A DNA stretch of 5,982 nucleotides from Clostridiaceae bacterium (GCA_016292705.1 JAEDHZ010000104.1:1-5982); one strand, 5' to 3'; shown: positions 1-5,982, numbered from the stretch's first letter. Notes: generated by a model not told the origin, from the letters alone. Program-made: numbers and translations.

Positions 1-1333
1 TTCCGGACTGCGCGGAAGAGGCGGTGGCGGATTCCCGACCGGACTCAAATGGAGCTTCACCGCCGCAAACAAGGCTGACCAGAAATATGTTGTCTGCAAC
101 GCCGACGAAGGCGACCCCGGCGCATTCATGGACAGAAGTGTTCTTGAAGGCGATCCGCACTGCATTGTTGAAGCAATGACAATCTGCGGCTATGCAACCG
201 GAGCAACCGAGGGCTACATATATGTCCGTGCGGAATATCCCATCGCTGTTAAGCGTCTCCAGATTGCAATTGACCAGGCAAGGGAAATGGGTCTCCTCGG
301 AAAGAACATCTTCGGTTCAGGCTTTGACTTTGACCTTCATGTAAAGCTTGGCGCAGGCGCATTCGTCTGCGGTGAGGAAACCGCACTCATGACCTCGATT
401 GAGGGCAACCGCGGTGAACCGAGACCCCGTCCTCCCTATCCGGCAGTCAAGGGACTTTTCGGAAAGCCGACAACCGAAAACAATGTTGAAACCTTCGCAA
501 ACATTCCGACAATTATCCGTGAGGGCGCAGAATTCTTCGCTTCAATGGGTACGGAAAAATCAAAGGGAACAAAAGTTTTTGCTCTCGGCGGAAAGATTGC
601 CAACACCGGTCTTGTTGAAATTCCGATGGGCACAACACTTCGTGAAATCATTGAGGAAATCGGCGGCGGCATTCCGAACGGAAAGAAGTTCAAGGCTGCG
701 CAGACCGGCGGACCGTCCGGCGGCTGCATCCCCGCTTCGCTCATTGACACCCCGATTGACTACGATAACCTCACAGCTATCGGCTGCATGATGGGTTCAG
801 GCGGACTTATCGTTATGGACGAGGACAACTGCATGGTTGACATTGCAAAGTTCTTCCTCAACTTTACTGTTGACGAAAGCTGCGGAAAGTGCACACCCTG
901 CCGTATCGGAACAAGAAGACTTCTTGAAATGCTTGACAAAATCACCTCCGGCAAGGGTACTCTTGAAGACCTTGACAAGCTCGAAGAGCTTTGCTATTAC
1001 ATTAAAGAAAACTCGCTTTGCGGTCTCGGTCAGACTGCTCCGAACCCGGTTCTTGCAACTCTCAAGTTCTTCCGTGATGAATATATTTCTCATGTTGTTG
1101 ACAAGAAGTGTCCGGCAGGTGTATGCAAGGATCTTCTTACATACAAAGTTGTCAAAGACAATTGCTTCGGCTGCGGAATGTGCGCAAAGCAGTGCCCCGC
1201 TTCGGCAATCACAAGAACAGACTATGTTGCACCCGGCAAAAAGCTTGCTGCTTTTGAAATTGATGCAAACAAGTGCGTTAAGTGCGGTGCGTGCGAAAGT
1301 GCTTGCCGTTTCAAGGCCATTGTCAAGGAATAA
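1..1333 (+). CDS. hydB: HydB/NuoF-like NAD(H)-binding flavoprotein subunit of a multimeric [FeFe] hydrogenase (5' end outside window)
   Basis: This is the flavin and NAD(H)-binding subunit of a soluble cytoplasmic hydrogenase; it passes electrons between NAD(H) and the iron-sulfur chain of HydA. The frame is open from base 2, so the first in-frame ATG (128) is internal and 443 residues are visible. Counting from the first full codon, residues 5-17 read GRGGGGFPTGLKW, the FMN/NADH-binding glycine loop of NuoF, and NADEGDPGAF follows. CGKCTPCRIGT (C294, C297, C300) with C340 in CGLGQ binds the NuoF-type [4Fe-4S] cluster. H364, C370 and C375 form an HX5CX4C motif. The C-terminus is a two-cluster ferredoxin domain (C388/391/394/398 and C425/428/431/435). 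Complex I NuoF lacks this tail, which is typical of HydB of NAD-linked, often electron-bifurcating hydrogenases. Roughly 150-180 N-terminal residues, usually a thioredoxin-like [2Fe-2S] domain, are missing upstream. hydA follows after 14 bases, confirming an operon. Family assignment is very sure; bifurcation is inferred. Confidence 0.93.
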   Translation, partial: SGLRGRGGGGFPTGLKWSFTAANKADQKYVVCNADEGDPGAFMDRSVLEGDPHCIVEAMTICGYATGATEGYIYVRAEYPIAVKRLQIAIDQAREMGLLGKNIFGSGFDFDLHVKLGAGAFVCGEETALMTSIEGNRGEPRPRPPYPAVKGLFGKPTTENNVETFANIPTIIREGAEFFASMGTEKSKGTKVFALGGKIANTGLVEIPMGTTLREIIEEIGGGIPNGKKFKAAQTGGPSGGCIPASLIDTPIDYDNLTAIGCMMGSGGLIVMDEDNCMVDIAKFFLNFTVDESCGKCTPCRIGTRRLLEMLDKITSGKGTLEDLDKLEELCYYIKENSLCGLGQTAPNPVLATLKFFRDEYISHVVDKKCPAGVCKDLLTYKVVKDNCFGCGMCAKQCPASAITRTDYVAPGKKLAAFEIDANKCVKCGACESACRFKAIVKE

Positions 1334-1338
1334 GGAGG
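1332..1338 (+). promoter_or_regulatory. Ribosome binding site fixing the hydA start
   Basis: AAGGAGG overlaps the hydB stop codon and ends 9 bases before the ATG at 1348. The hydA frame stays open upstream to an ATG at 1282 inside hydB, but that codon has no comparable site, and the residues it would add do not resemble a hydrogenase N-terminus. The 1348 start gives the expected [2Fe-2S] domain directly. Stop-overlapping placement suggests translational coupling to hydB. Confidence 0.85.
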
Positions 1339-1347
1339 TACGGGATA

Positions 1348-3099
1348 ATGGAAAATATGCTTAACATTAAAATTAACGGAATGTCCTGTACCGTTCCCTA
1401 CGGTACAACGATTCTTGAAGCAGCTCGTCAGGTTGGAATTGAAATTCCGACTCTCTGCTTCCTCAAGGACATCAACGAAATCGGCGCATGCCGTTTCTGC
1501 GTTGTTGAAGTCAAGGGCGCCCGCTCGCTTGTTGCTGCGTGCGTATTCCCGATTGAAAGGGACGGAACCGAAATCTTCACAAACACCAAAAAAGTCCGTG
1601 AAGCAAGGAAAAAAACACTTGAACTCATCCTTTCAACTCACGACAGAAAGTGCCTTTCCTGCGTCCGCAGCCAGTCCTGCGAGCTTCAGAAGCTTTGCCT
1701 TGAATATGGCGTTGACAACGAAGGTGCATTCGACGGCTTCAAGCCCGTTTATGAGCTTGACACCTCTGCCGCACACATGATTCGTGACAACAACAAGTGC
1801 GTCCTCTGCCGCCGCTGCGTTGCTGCCTGCAACAATCAGGCAATCAGCGTTATCGGTGCAAACGCAAGAGGTATTGACACTCACATCGGTTCACCCTTTG
1901 AGCTTAACCTTGCTCAGACTTCTTGCATTTCCTGCGGCCAGTGCATCGTAAACTGCCCGACAGGTGCTCTTTATGAAAAGGACGATATCCAGAAGGTTAT
2001 TGACGCCATCAACGACCCGACAAAGCATGTTGTTATTCAGGCCGCTCCGGCTGTCAGAGCAACCCTCGGCGAATGCTTCGGTATGCCCATAGGCACAGAT
2101 GTTACCGGAAAGCTCTTTGCAGCTCTCCGCCGTCTCGGCTTTGACAAGGTATTCGATACTAACTTCGGCGCAGATATCACTATCATGGAAGAAGCAAACG
2201 AGCTTATTGACCGTGTCAAGAACGGCGGCGTTCTTCCGATGGTAACCTCCTGCTCACCCGGATGGATCAAGTACTGCGAGCACTACTATCCCACAGAACT
2301 TGAACACCTTTCCACCTGCAAATCACCGCAGCAGATGCAGGGCGCAGTCATCAAGACCTATTACGCCGAAAAGAACGGCATTGACCCGAAAGATATTGTT
2401 TCCGTTTCGGCAATGCCTTGTACCGCAAAGAAGTTTGAATGCGGAAGAGACGACCAGAGCGCAAGCGGCTATGCCGATGTTGACATCGTCCTCACCACAA
2501 GAGAGCTCGGAAGAATGATCAAGGGCGCAGGAATCCAGTTCGCTTCCCTCCCCGATGAAGAGCCCGATGCACCGCTTGGCAGAGGTACCGGCGCAGCTGT
2601 CATCTTCGGCACAACCGGCGGCGTTATGGAAGCAGCTCTGCGTACAGCAGCCGAAGCCATCACCGGAAAAGAGCTTGAAAGCGTTGAGTTCACTGAAGTC
2701 CGCGGAATGGAAGGCATCAAGGAAGCCTCCTATAAGCTTGGTGACCTTGATGTTAAGGTTGCCGTTGCAAGCGGAACAAAGAACGCAAAGGTTATCATGG
2801 ACAAAATCAAGGACGGAACCGCTGATTACACCTTCGTTGAGATCATGGGCTGCCCCGGCGGCTGCATCAACGGCGGCGGACAGCCCGTTCAGCCGGCATC
2901 GGTACGCAACTTCGTTGACTACAAAACTCTCCGTGCAAACGCTCTTTATGAAAACGACAAGAGCCGTCCGCACCGCAAGAGCCACGAAAACGAAGATGTT
3001 CAGGAGGTTTACAGAGAATACCTCGGTGAACCGAACAGCCATAAGGCACACAAGATTCTTCACACCTCCTATGTGAAGAGAACAATGTTCAGCGAATAA
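1348..3099 (+). CDS. hydA: [FeFe] hydrogenase catalytic subunit HydA (NAD-linked multimeric type)
   Basis: Catalyses reversible proton reduction to H2 at the H-cluster in the cytoplasm, with electrons delivered through HydB. The protein has 583 residues, close to the 574 of Clostridium pasteurianum CpI. Domains in order: [2Fe-2S] ferredoxin (C37, C48, C51, C65); His-Cys3 [4Fe-4S] site (H98, C102, C105, C111); two-cluster ferredoxin (C151, C154, C157, C161 and C193, C196, C199, C203); H-domain; and a C-terminal small-subunit-like segment from about residue 530, fused as in monomeric enzymes. H-cluster motifs are TSCSPGW at 300-306, MPCTAKKFE at 356-364, and the glycine-rich motif with C502 and C506 ending GGGQP. 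The proton relay residues E282, E285, R289, C302 and S322 are present at a constant +3 offset from CpI numbering recalled from memory. The first motif has Ser303 where most family members have Cys. It is the last gene of the operon, followed by a terminator. H-cluster maturation genes (hydE, hydF, hydG) are not in the window. Confidence 0.97.
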   Translation: MENMLNIKINGMSCTVPYGTTILEAARQVGIEIPTLCFLKDINEIGACRFCVVEVKGARSLVAACVFPIERDGTEIFTNTKKVREARKKTLELILSTHDRKCLSCVRSQSCELQKLCLEYGVDNEGAFDGFKPVYELDTSAAHMIRDNNKCVLCRRCVAACNNQAISVIGANARGIDTHIGSPFELNLAQTSCISCGQCIVNCPTGALYEKDDIQKVIDAINDPTKHVVIQAAPAVRATLGECFGMPIGTDVTGKLFAALRRLGFDKVFDTNFGADITIMEEANELIDRVKNGGVLPMVTSCSPGWIKYCEHYYPTELEHLSTCKSPQQMQGAVIKTYYAEKNGIDPKDIVSVSAMPCTAKKFECGRDDQSASGYADVDIVLTTRELGRMIKGAGIQFASLPDEEPDAPLGRGTGAAVIFGTTGGVMEAALRTAAEAITGKELESVEFTEVRGMEGIKEASYKLGDLDVKVAVASGTKNAKVIMDKIKDGTADYTFVEIMGCPGGCINGGGQPVQPASVRNFVDYKTLRANALYENDKSRPHRKSHENEDVQEVYREYLGEPNSHKAHKILHTSYVKRTMFSE

Positions 3100-3105
3100 T
3101 TTCAC

Positions 3106-3138
3106 AACCGGGCAGCTGATATTGGTTGCCCGGTTTTT
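3106..3138 (+). terminator. Intrinsic terminator of the hydrogenase operon
   Basis: A perfect 9-bp stem (AACCGGGCA at 3106-3114 pairing with TGCCCGGTT at 3127-3135) encloses a 12-base loop and runs into five T residues (3134-3138). It begins 6 bases after the hydA stop codon, the expected place for Rho-independent termination, and separates hydBA from the mscS unit. Confidence 0.9.
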
Positions 3139-3268
3139 CACAGAAAAACAATATTCTGAGCCATTGCGGATGAACAGATCAAAAGTTCAACTTATATGAT
3201 ATATCTGCCTGAATGAAAACCGCAACAGAGTTTGGAAAAAGCAATTGATAATAAAATATATTTCTGAT

Positions 3269-3297
3269 TTGTTATTACATTTTCATTTTTATATGAT
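3269..3297 (+). promoter_or_regulatory. Candidate sigma-A promoter of the mscS-CDF unit
   Basis: TTGTTA (3269-3274) and TATGAT (3292-3297) are separated by an ideal 17 bases; they match the -35 and -10 consensus at 4 and 5 of 6 positions. Transcription would start near 3304, giving a leader of about 30 bases with AGGAGG at 3322-3327. The flanking DNA is very AT-rich. The rest of the intergenic stretch (3139-3268) shows no gene, riboswitch or clear operator. Confidence 0.55.
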
Positions 3298-3335
3298 AGA
3301 ATTCAAAAAATGTCAAAACATAGGAGGCATGATAA

Positions 3336-4259
3336 ATGTTCCGATTGAAATTACTGGAGTTAGGAATTGAAGCGGCTCCATCAACCACCAATCCCCTGCT
3401 TGACGAAAGCGGACAGTTTGTCAAGCCCGAGGAAGCCGTCCGCAATTTCAGCACTCTGTGGAAAGAATGGGATATTTTTAACAAATTCCTGGAAAAACTC
3501 CCAACAATAATTATTGCTGTTGTTGTTGTCATTATCGGCATCTGGCTTTCAAGATTAGTTTCAAAGCTTGCAAAAAAGGCCATGAAATCGCACGGTGTTG
3601 ACCCAACAGTATACAGATTCATCTCACGGATGATTTCAGCTTTTATCAAGCTCATCTTCATCCTCACAGCACTTTCAATGTTCATCAAGATAACATCAAT
3701 CCTTGCGGCATTCAGTGCTGTTGGTGTTGCTGTCGGTCTTGGTCTTCAGGACAGCGTTGCACAATGCGCAAGCGGAATCCAGATTCTTCTCACCCACCCG
3801 TTCAAAAACGGTGACTTTGTTGAGGTTGGCGGTCTTGCCGGTAATATTTCGGAAATCCGTTTTATGAACACCATTATCACAACTGTGGACAACAAGCGTA
3901 TTATTATTCCGAACTCCGACATGACAAAGAACCACATTGTCAACTACTCCGCAGAAAAACAGCGCAGAGTTGACCTTACATTCTCAATCGGATATAACGA
4001 CGATATCACAAAAGCAAAATCAGTTATCCTTGAAACGGCAACACAAAATTCAGCCGTTTTGCAGGATCCCGCTCCGGTGGTATATGTCAAGTCACACGGC
4101 TCAAGTGCTGTTGAGCTGACAGTCAGGCTCTGGTGTCTCAACGCAGACTACTGGAATGTTTATTTTGCAATGCAGGAAAGCGTTAAACTTGCCTTTGACA
4201 AAAACAACATCAACATTCCCTATGAGCAGCTTGATGTTCATATCGTTGATAAGAAATAA
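3336..4259 (+). CDS. mscS: MscS-family mechanosensitive ion channel
   Basis: A predicted inner-membrane channel that opens under membrane tension and releases small solutes during hypo-osmotic shock. It has 307 residues (E. coli MscS has 286). A polar N-terminal stretch of about 55 residues, longer than in E. coli MscS, precedes TM1 (about 56-74, a run of I and V). TM2 is at about 96-117 and the pore-lining TM3 at about 122-152, with AVGVAVGLGLQDS followed by SGIQILLTHPF. The soluble part then shows the MscS beta domain (GDFVEVGGLAGNISEI, then IIIPNSDM) and the alpha/beta C-terminal domain. In TM3 the hinge glycine of E. coli MscS (G113, after the conserved Gln) is replaced by D139. The ATG at 3336 is chosen because AGGAGG ends 8 bases before it. 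It is the first gene of a probable two-gene unit with the CDF transporter, 39 bases downstream. Family assignment is firm; gating behaviour cannot be read from sequence. Confidence 0.95.
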   Translation: MFRLKLLELGIEAAPSTTNPLLDESGQFVKPEEAVRNFSTLWKEWDIFNKFLEKLPTIIIAVVVVIIGIWLSRLVSKLAKKAMKSHGVDPTVYRFISRMISAFIKLIFILTALSMFIKITSILAAFSAVGVAVGLGLQDSVAQCASGIQILLTHPFKNGDFVEVGGLAGNISEIRFMNTIITTVDNKRIIIPNSDMTKNHIVNYSAEKQRRVDLTFSIGYNDDITKAKSVILETATQNSAVLQDPAPVVYVKSHGSSAVELTVRLWCLNADYWNVYFAMQESVKLAFDKNNINIPYEQLDVHIVDKK

Positions 4260-4298
4260 TCATTAGAATCTGACCTTTATTAAAGTGAGGTTTTACCA

Positions 4299-5465
4299 AT
4301 GTTCAGGCAACTTGTCAGGCTGTTTGTCAAGGATAGCGAAAACACAAAAAGCGCCTCTGTGCGCACGGGTTACGGAATACTCAGCGGAGTTACGGGAATA
4401 ATTGTCAACATTGTTCTTGCCGCCTCAAAGTTTGTTATCGGAATGATAAGCCACAGCATTGCTATCACCGGTGACGCACTCAACAATCTCTCCGATGCCG
4501 GCTCAAATATCGTTACCCTTGTCGGCTTCAAAATGGCCGGAATGAAACCCGACAAGGAGCACCCTTTCGGCCACGGAAGAATTGAATATGTTGCCGCCCT
4601 TGTTGTTGGCTTTATTGTTGAAATGATGGGAATTGAGCTCATCAAATCTTCAATTGAAAAGATTAAAAATCCCGTTCCGTCCGTTTTTTCCTGGGTAGCG
4701 TGTATTGTTCTTCTGCTTTCAATCTGCGGAAAGCTCTGGCTCGCTCTTTTCAACCGCTATCTCGGAAGAAAAATTGAATCTCCTGCAATGACTGCCGTTG
4801 TTGCAGACAGCATCAGCGACATTGCCGCAACAAGTTCCACCTTGCTCGCTCTTGTTCTTTCGCAATTTACATCCTTCCCTGTTGACGGTGTTTTCGGTGT
4901 TCTTGTTGCGCTGTTCATTATGTATTCGGGCTTCGGCATTCTCAAGGAGACCATCGGGATTCTTTTGGGCAATCCCCCGTCAAAGGAGATTGTTGACGGG
5001 CTTCGTGCGCTCATTCTTGACCATGACGGCGTTATCGGCATTCATGACCTTGTTATCCACTCCTACGGTGCGGCAAAGTTCTTTGCAACCGTCCATGTTG
5101 AGGTTCCCACCACCGTTGACATCATTGAAGCCCATGACACAATGGACCTCATTGAACGGGAAGTTCAGGAGCGTTTTTCAATCCAGCTTGTTGTTCACAT
5201 GGATCCGCTCGTTGTGAACGATGAGCGTGTTGATGAGCTGCACTCCCTTGTTATCGCTCAGTGCCAGGAGATTGACCCATCGCTTCAAATTCACGACTTC
5301 AGGGTTGTTGACGGTCCGACACACACAAACCTCATTTTCGATCTGGTTGTTCCGTTTGAATTCAGACTTTCTGAAGAACAGACCGAAGAGCTGCTTTGTC
5401 AAAAAATCAAAGAACAGAACGAAAACTATTACGCTGTTATCACCACCGAGACAAGCTATGTATGA
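4299..5465 (+). CDS. Cation diffusion facilitator (CDF) transporter, probably a Mn(II)-type exporter
   Basis: A predicted inner-membrane divalent metal/proton antiporter exporting metal from the cytoplasm. It has 388 residues with six transmembrane helices (about 27-48, 53-79, 98-116, 130-151, 163-188, 197-222). The membrane metal site pairs N62xxxD66 in TM2 with D170xxxD174 in TM5. Zn-type CDFs usually have a His in TM5, whereas the N/D plus D/D pattern is the one described for pneumococcal MntE, so Mn(II) is the best guess. The conserved HPFGHGRIEY loop (88-97) follows TM2. The cytoplasmic ferredoxin-like domain (about 228-304) has H249, H256 and H300/D302, positions comparable to the regulatory metal site of YiiP. 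A further 80 or so residues (305-388) look like a second copy of this domain. GTGAGG ends 8 bases before the ATG. It shares a probable transcript with the mscS gene. No metal-responsive leader was recognised, and no hairpin terminator immediately follows the stop codon. Family is certain; metal specificity is inferred. Confidence 0.94.
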   Translation: MFRQLVRLFVKDSENTKSASVRTGYGILSGVTGIIVNIVLAASKFVIGMISHSIAITGDALNNLSDAGSNIVTLVGFKMAGMKPDKEHPFGHGRIEYVAALVVGFIVEMMGIELIKSSIEKIKNPVPSVFSWVACIVLLLSICGKLWLALFNRYLGRKIESPAMTAVVADSISDIAATSSTLLALVLSQFTSFPVDGVFGVLVALFIMYSGFGILKETIGILLGNPPSKEIVDGLRALILDHDGVIGIHDLVIHSYGAAKFFATVHVEVPTTVDIIEAHDTMDLIEREVQERFSIQLVVHMDPLVVNDERVDELHSLVIAQCQEIDPSLQIHDFRVVDGPTHTNLIFDLVVPFEFRLSEEQTEELLCQKIKEQNENYYAVITTETSYV

Positions 5466-5517
5466 TTCAGGTTTTTTCACTTTTTCCGTCTCGGCACCGC
5501 AGTGAGTACGACAGAAA

Positions 5518-5546
5518 TTTCCAATTTCGTCTTTTTGTAATATAGT
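5518..5546 (+). promoter_or_regulatory. Weak candidate upstream promoter for prs
   Basis: TTTCCA (5518-5523) and TATAGT (5541-5546) are 17 bases apart and lie in an AT-rich stretch. The -10 box is good but the -35 box is poor. A transcript from here would carry a leader of roughly 155 bases. Such AT-rich DNA yields chance matches, so this is tentative. Confidence 0.25.
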
Positions 5547-5603
5547 GCTAAAATAATTTATATTTTGTAATTTTATTTTTTACGACAAGTTTCGGCATTT
5601 CTA

Positions 5604-5632
5604 TTGCTAACTTGAACCCAAAGCGGTAAAAT
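5604..5632 (+). promoter_or_regulatory. Candidate sigma-A promoter of prs
   Basis: TTGCTA (5604-5609) and TAAAAT (5627-5632) are separated by exactly 17 bases; they match consensus at 4 and 5 of 6 positions. Transcription would start near 5639, leaving a leader of about 70 bases that contains the whole hairpin at 5649-5672. If real, that hairpin is a leader element of prs and not only a terminator for the upstream unit. Confidence 0.45.
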
Positions 5633-5648
5633 TGACTTGTATGATTCC

Positions 5649-5679
5649 GGCACGGGCGAAACCGTTCGTGCCTGTTTTT
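5649..5679 (+). terminator. Terminator-like hairpin in front of prs (read-through terminator or leader attenuator)
   Basis: Bases 5649-5658 pair with 5663-5672 in a 10-bp stem (outer six pairs GGCACG/CGTGCC, then two G-T wobbles and two more G-C pairs) closing a 4-base loop. TG and five T residues (5675-5679) follow. The shape is that of an intrinsic terminator. It stands about 180 bases after the CDF stop codon, with no better terminator between, yet only 28 bases before the prs ATG, leaving no room for another promoter. No competing antiterminator stem was found by eye. Confidence 0.65.
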
Positions 5680-5707
5680 AGAATAAATAAATGCAGGGGG
5701 TATTCAA

Positions 5708-5982
5708 ATGTCAGCTTTGAACAGAGATGAAGTGACCAGTGTTCCGCAGGGCCGTCTCGGCATTATTGCCATGAGAGGCTGTGAGGCTTTTGCAAAAAAA
5801 ATTAACGACTACATTGTCGGCTGCCGCAAGGAAGTTAAGTCCGAACACAAAAACTCAATACATTTTGAAGGATATCAAAAGGATTCATATCTTATTGATG
5901 TTTCACTTCCGCGTTTTTCCACCGGAGAGGGAAAGGGCGTTGTCTGCGAAACTATCAGAGGATATGACCTTTTTATTATTGC
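5708..5982 (+). CDS. prs: Ribose-phosphate pyrophosphokinase (PRPP synthetase), clostridial divergent type, 3' end outside window
   Basis: PRPP synthetase transfers pyrophosphate from ATP to ribose 5-phosphate, making the cytoplasmic precursor for purines, pyrimidines, NAD, histidine and tryptophan. Only the first 91 residues are present. Residues 69-91 contain RFSTGEGKG and then IRGYDLFII, which align with the RFSDGE and VRGGDIFII segments of classical bacterial Prs. GIIAMRGCEAFAKKI (18-32) aligns with the first beta strand and helix (FAGNATPELAQRI in E. coli). Compared with the classical enzyme there are about 15 additional N-terminal residues and a polar insertion of roughly 25 residues (about 39-65), a form I recall in clostridial genomes. 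AGGGGG (5695-5700) ends 7 bases before the ATG. The catalytic loop and PRPP-binding motif lie beyond the window, so activity cannot be judged. A hairpin in the leader could control expression. Confidence 0.85.
   Translation, partial: MSALNRDEVTSVPQGRLGIIAMRGCEAFAKKINDYIVGCRKEVKSEHKNSIHFEGYQKDSYLIDVSLPRFSTGEGKGVVCETIRGYDLFII

Noticed and set aside
1282..1347. Longer hydA reading frame starting at the ATG at 1282
   Set aside because: It would overlap the ferredoxin-coding end of hydB, has no good ribosome binding site, and adds residues unlike any hydrogenase N-terminus; the 1348 start has AAGGAGG at proper distance.
2323..3141. A 272-codon open frame on the minus strand, opposite hydA
   Set aside because: It lies almost wholly antisense to an intact, motif-rich hydrogenase gene, overlaps the terminator hairpin, and its translation resembles no protein I recognise; it is best explained by codon bias of hydA.
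3164..3225. TTGCGG and CCGCAA inverted pair (with a shorter TGAAC/GTTCA pair between) in the hydA-mscS intergenic region
   Set aside because: Arms of 6 and 5 bases with a large spacer are expected by chance in a stretch of this size; no U-run or recognisable operator accompanies them.
4260..4298. Search for a manganese-sensing yybP-ykoY type leader before the CDF gene
   Set aside because: The 39-base gap is too short for that riboswitch, and nothing like its conserved core was seen upstream of mscS either.
5446..5494. CCGAGAC and GTCTCGG inverted repeat around the CDF stop codon
   Set aside because: A 7-bp stem with a 35-base loop and no T-run after the second arm is not a convincing terminator; the T-runs lie inside the loop.
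5533..5571. Two copies of TTTTGTAAT spaced 30 bases apart upstream of prs
   Set aside because: Nine-base AT-only-like matches are common in such AT-rich DNA; they overlap a weak promoter candidate but show no symmetry of a known operator.
1..5982. tRNA or rRNA genes, CRISPR repeats, insertion sequences, transposase or phage genes
   Set aside because: No regularly spaced repeats, terminal inverted repeats, structural RNA signatures or mobile-element coding were seen on either strand; genes are collinear housekeeping or metabolic types with similar codon use.

Overview
The window looks like chromosomal DNA of a strictly anaerobic, fermentative Gram-positive bacterium of the class Clostridia. 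I lean towards an Oscillospiraceae/Ruminococcaceae-like gut organism, but the exact taxon is inference. The grounds are an NAD-linked multi-cluster [FeFe] hydrogenase, strong AGGAGG-type ribosome binding sites, short AT-rich intergenic regions with sigma-A-like promoters, and a divergent clostridial-type PRPP synthetase. All five genes are on the + strand.

Region 1 (1-3138) is the end of a hydrogenase operon. It opens inside hydB, a NuoF-like flavoprotein that handles NAD(H) and carries FMN and iron-sulfur clusters. After a 14-base gap comes the complete hydA, the catalytic [FeFe] hydrogenase, followed by a clean intrinsic terminator. A NuoE-like hydC is expected upstream, outside the window. 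Together the subunits would move electrons between NAD(H), probably ferredoxin, and protons/H2, disposing of fermentation reductant as hydrogen.

Region 2 (3139-5465) starts with an AT-rich intergenic stretch holding a good candidate promoter. It is followed by a two-gene unit: an MscS-family mechanosensitive channel and, 39 bases on, a cation diffusion facilitator whose membrane metal site (N62/D66 and D170/D174) resembles manganese exporters of the MntE type. This transporter has a long C-terminus that looks like a second copy of its cytoplasmic domain.

Region 3 (5466-5982) is a 242-base intergenic region with two candidate promoters and a GC-rich hairpin followed by a U-run. It leads into the 5' part of prs (ribose-phosphate pyrophosphokinase), cut by the window end. 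The hairpin lies only 28 bases before the prs start codon, so it is either the terminator of the preceding unit or a leader attenuator of prs.

No new defence or mobile system, CRISPR array, RNA gene or insertion sequence is visible. The most interesting points are the changed first H-cluster motif of HydA (TSCSPGW instead of TSCCPxW), the apparent duplicated tail of the CDF transporter, the hairpin in front of prs, and the divergent N-terminus of the PRPP synthetase.
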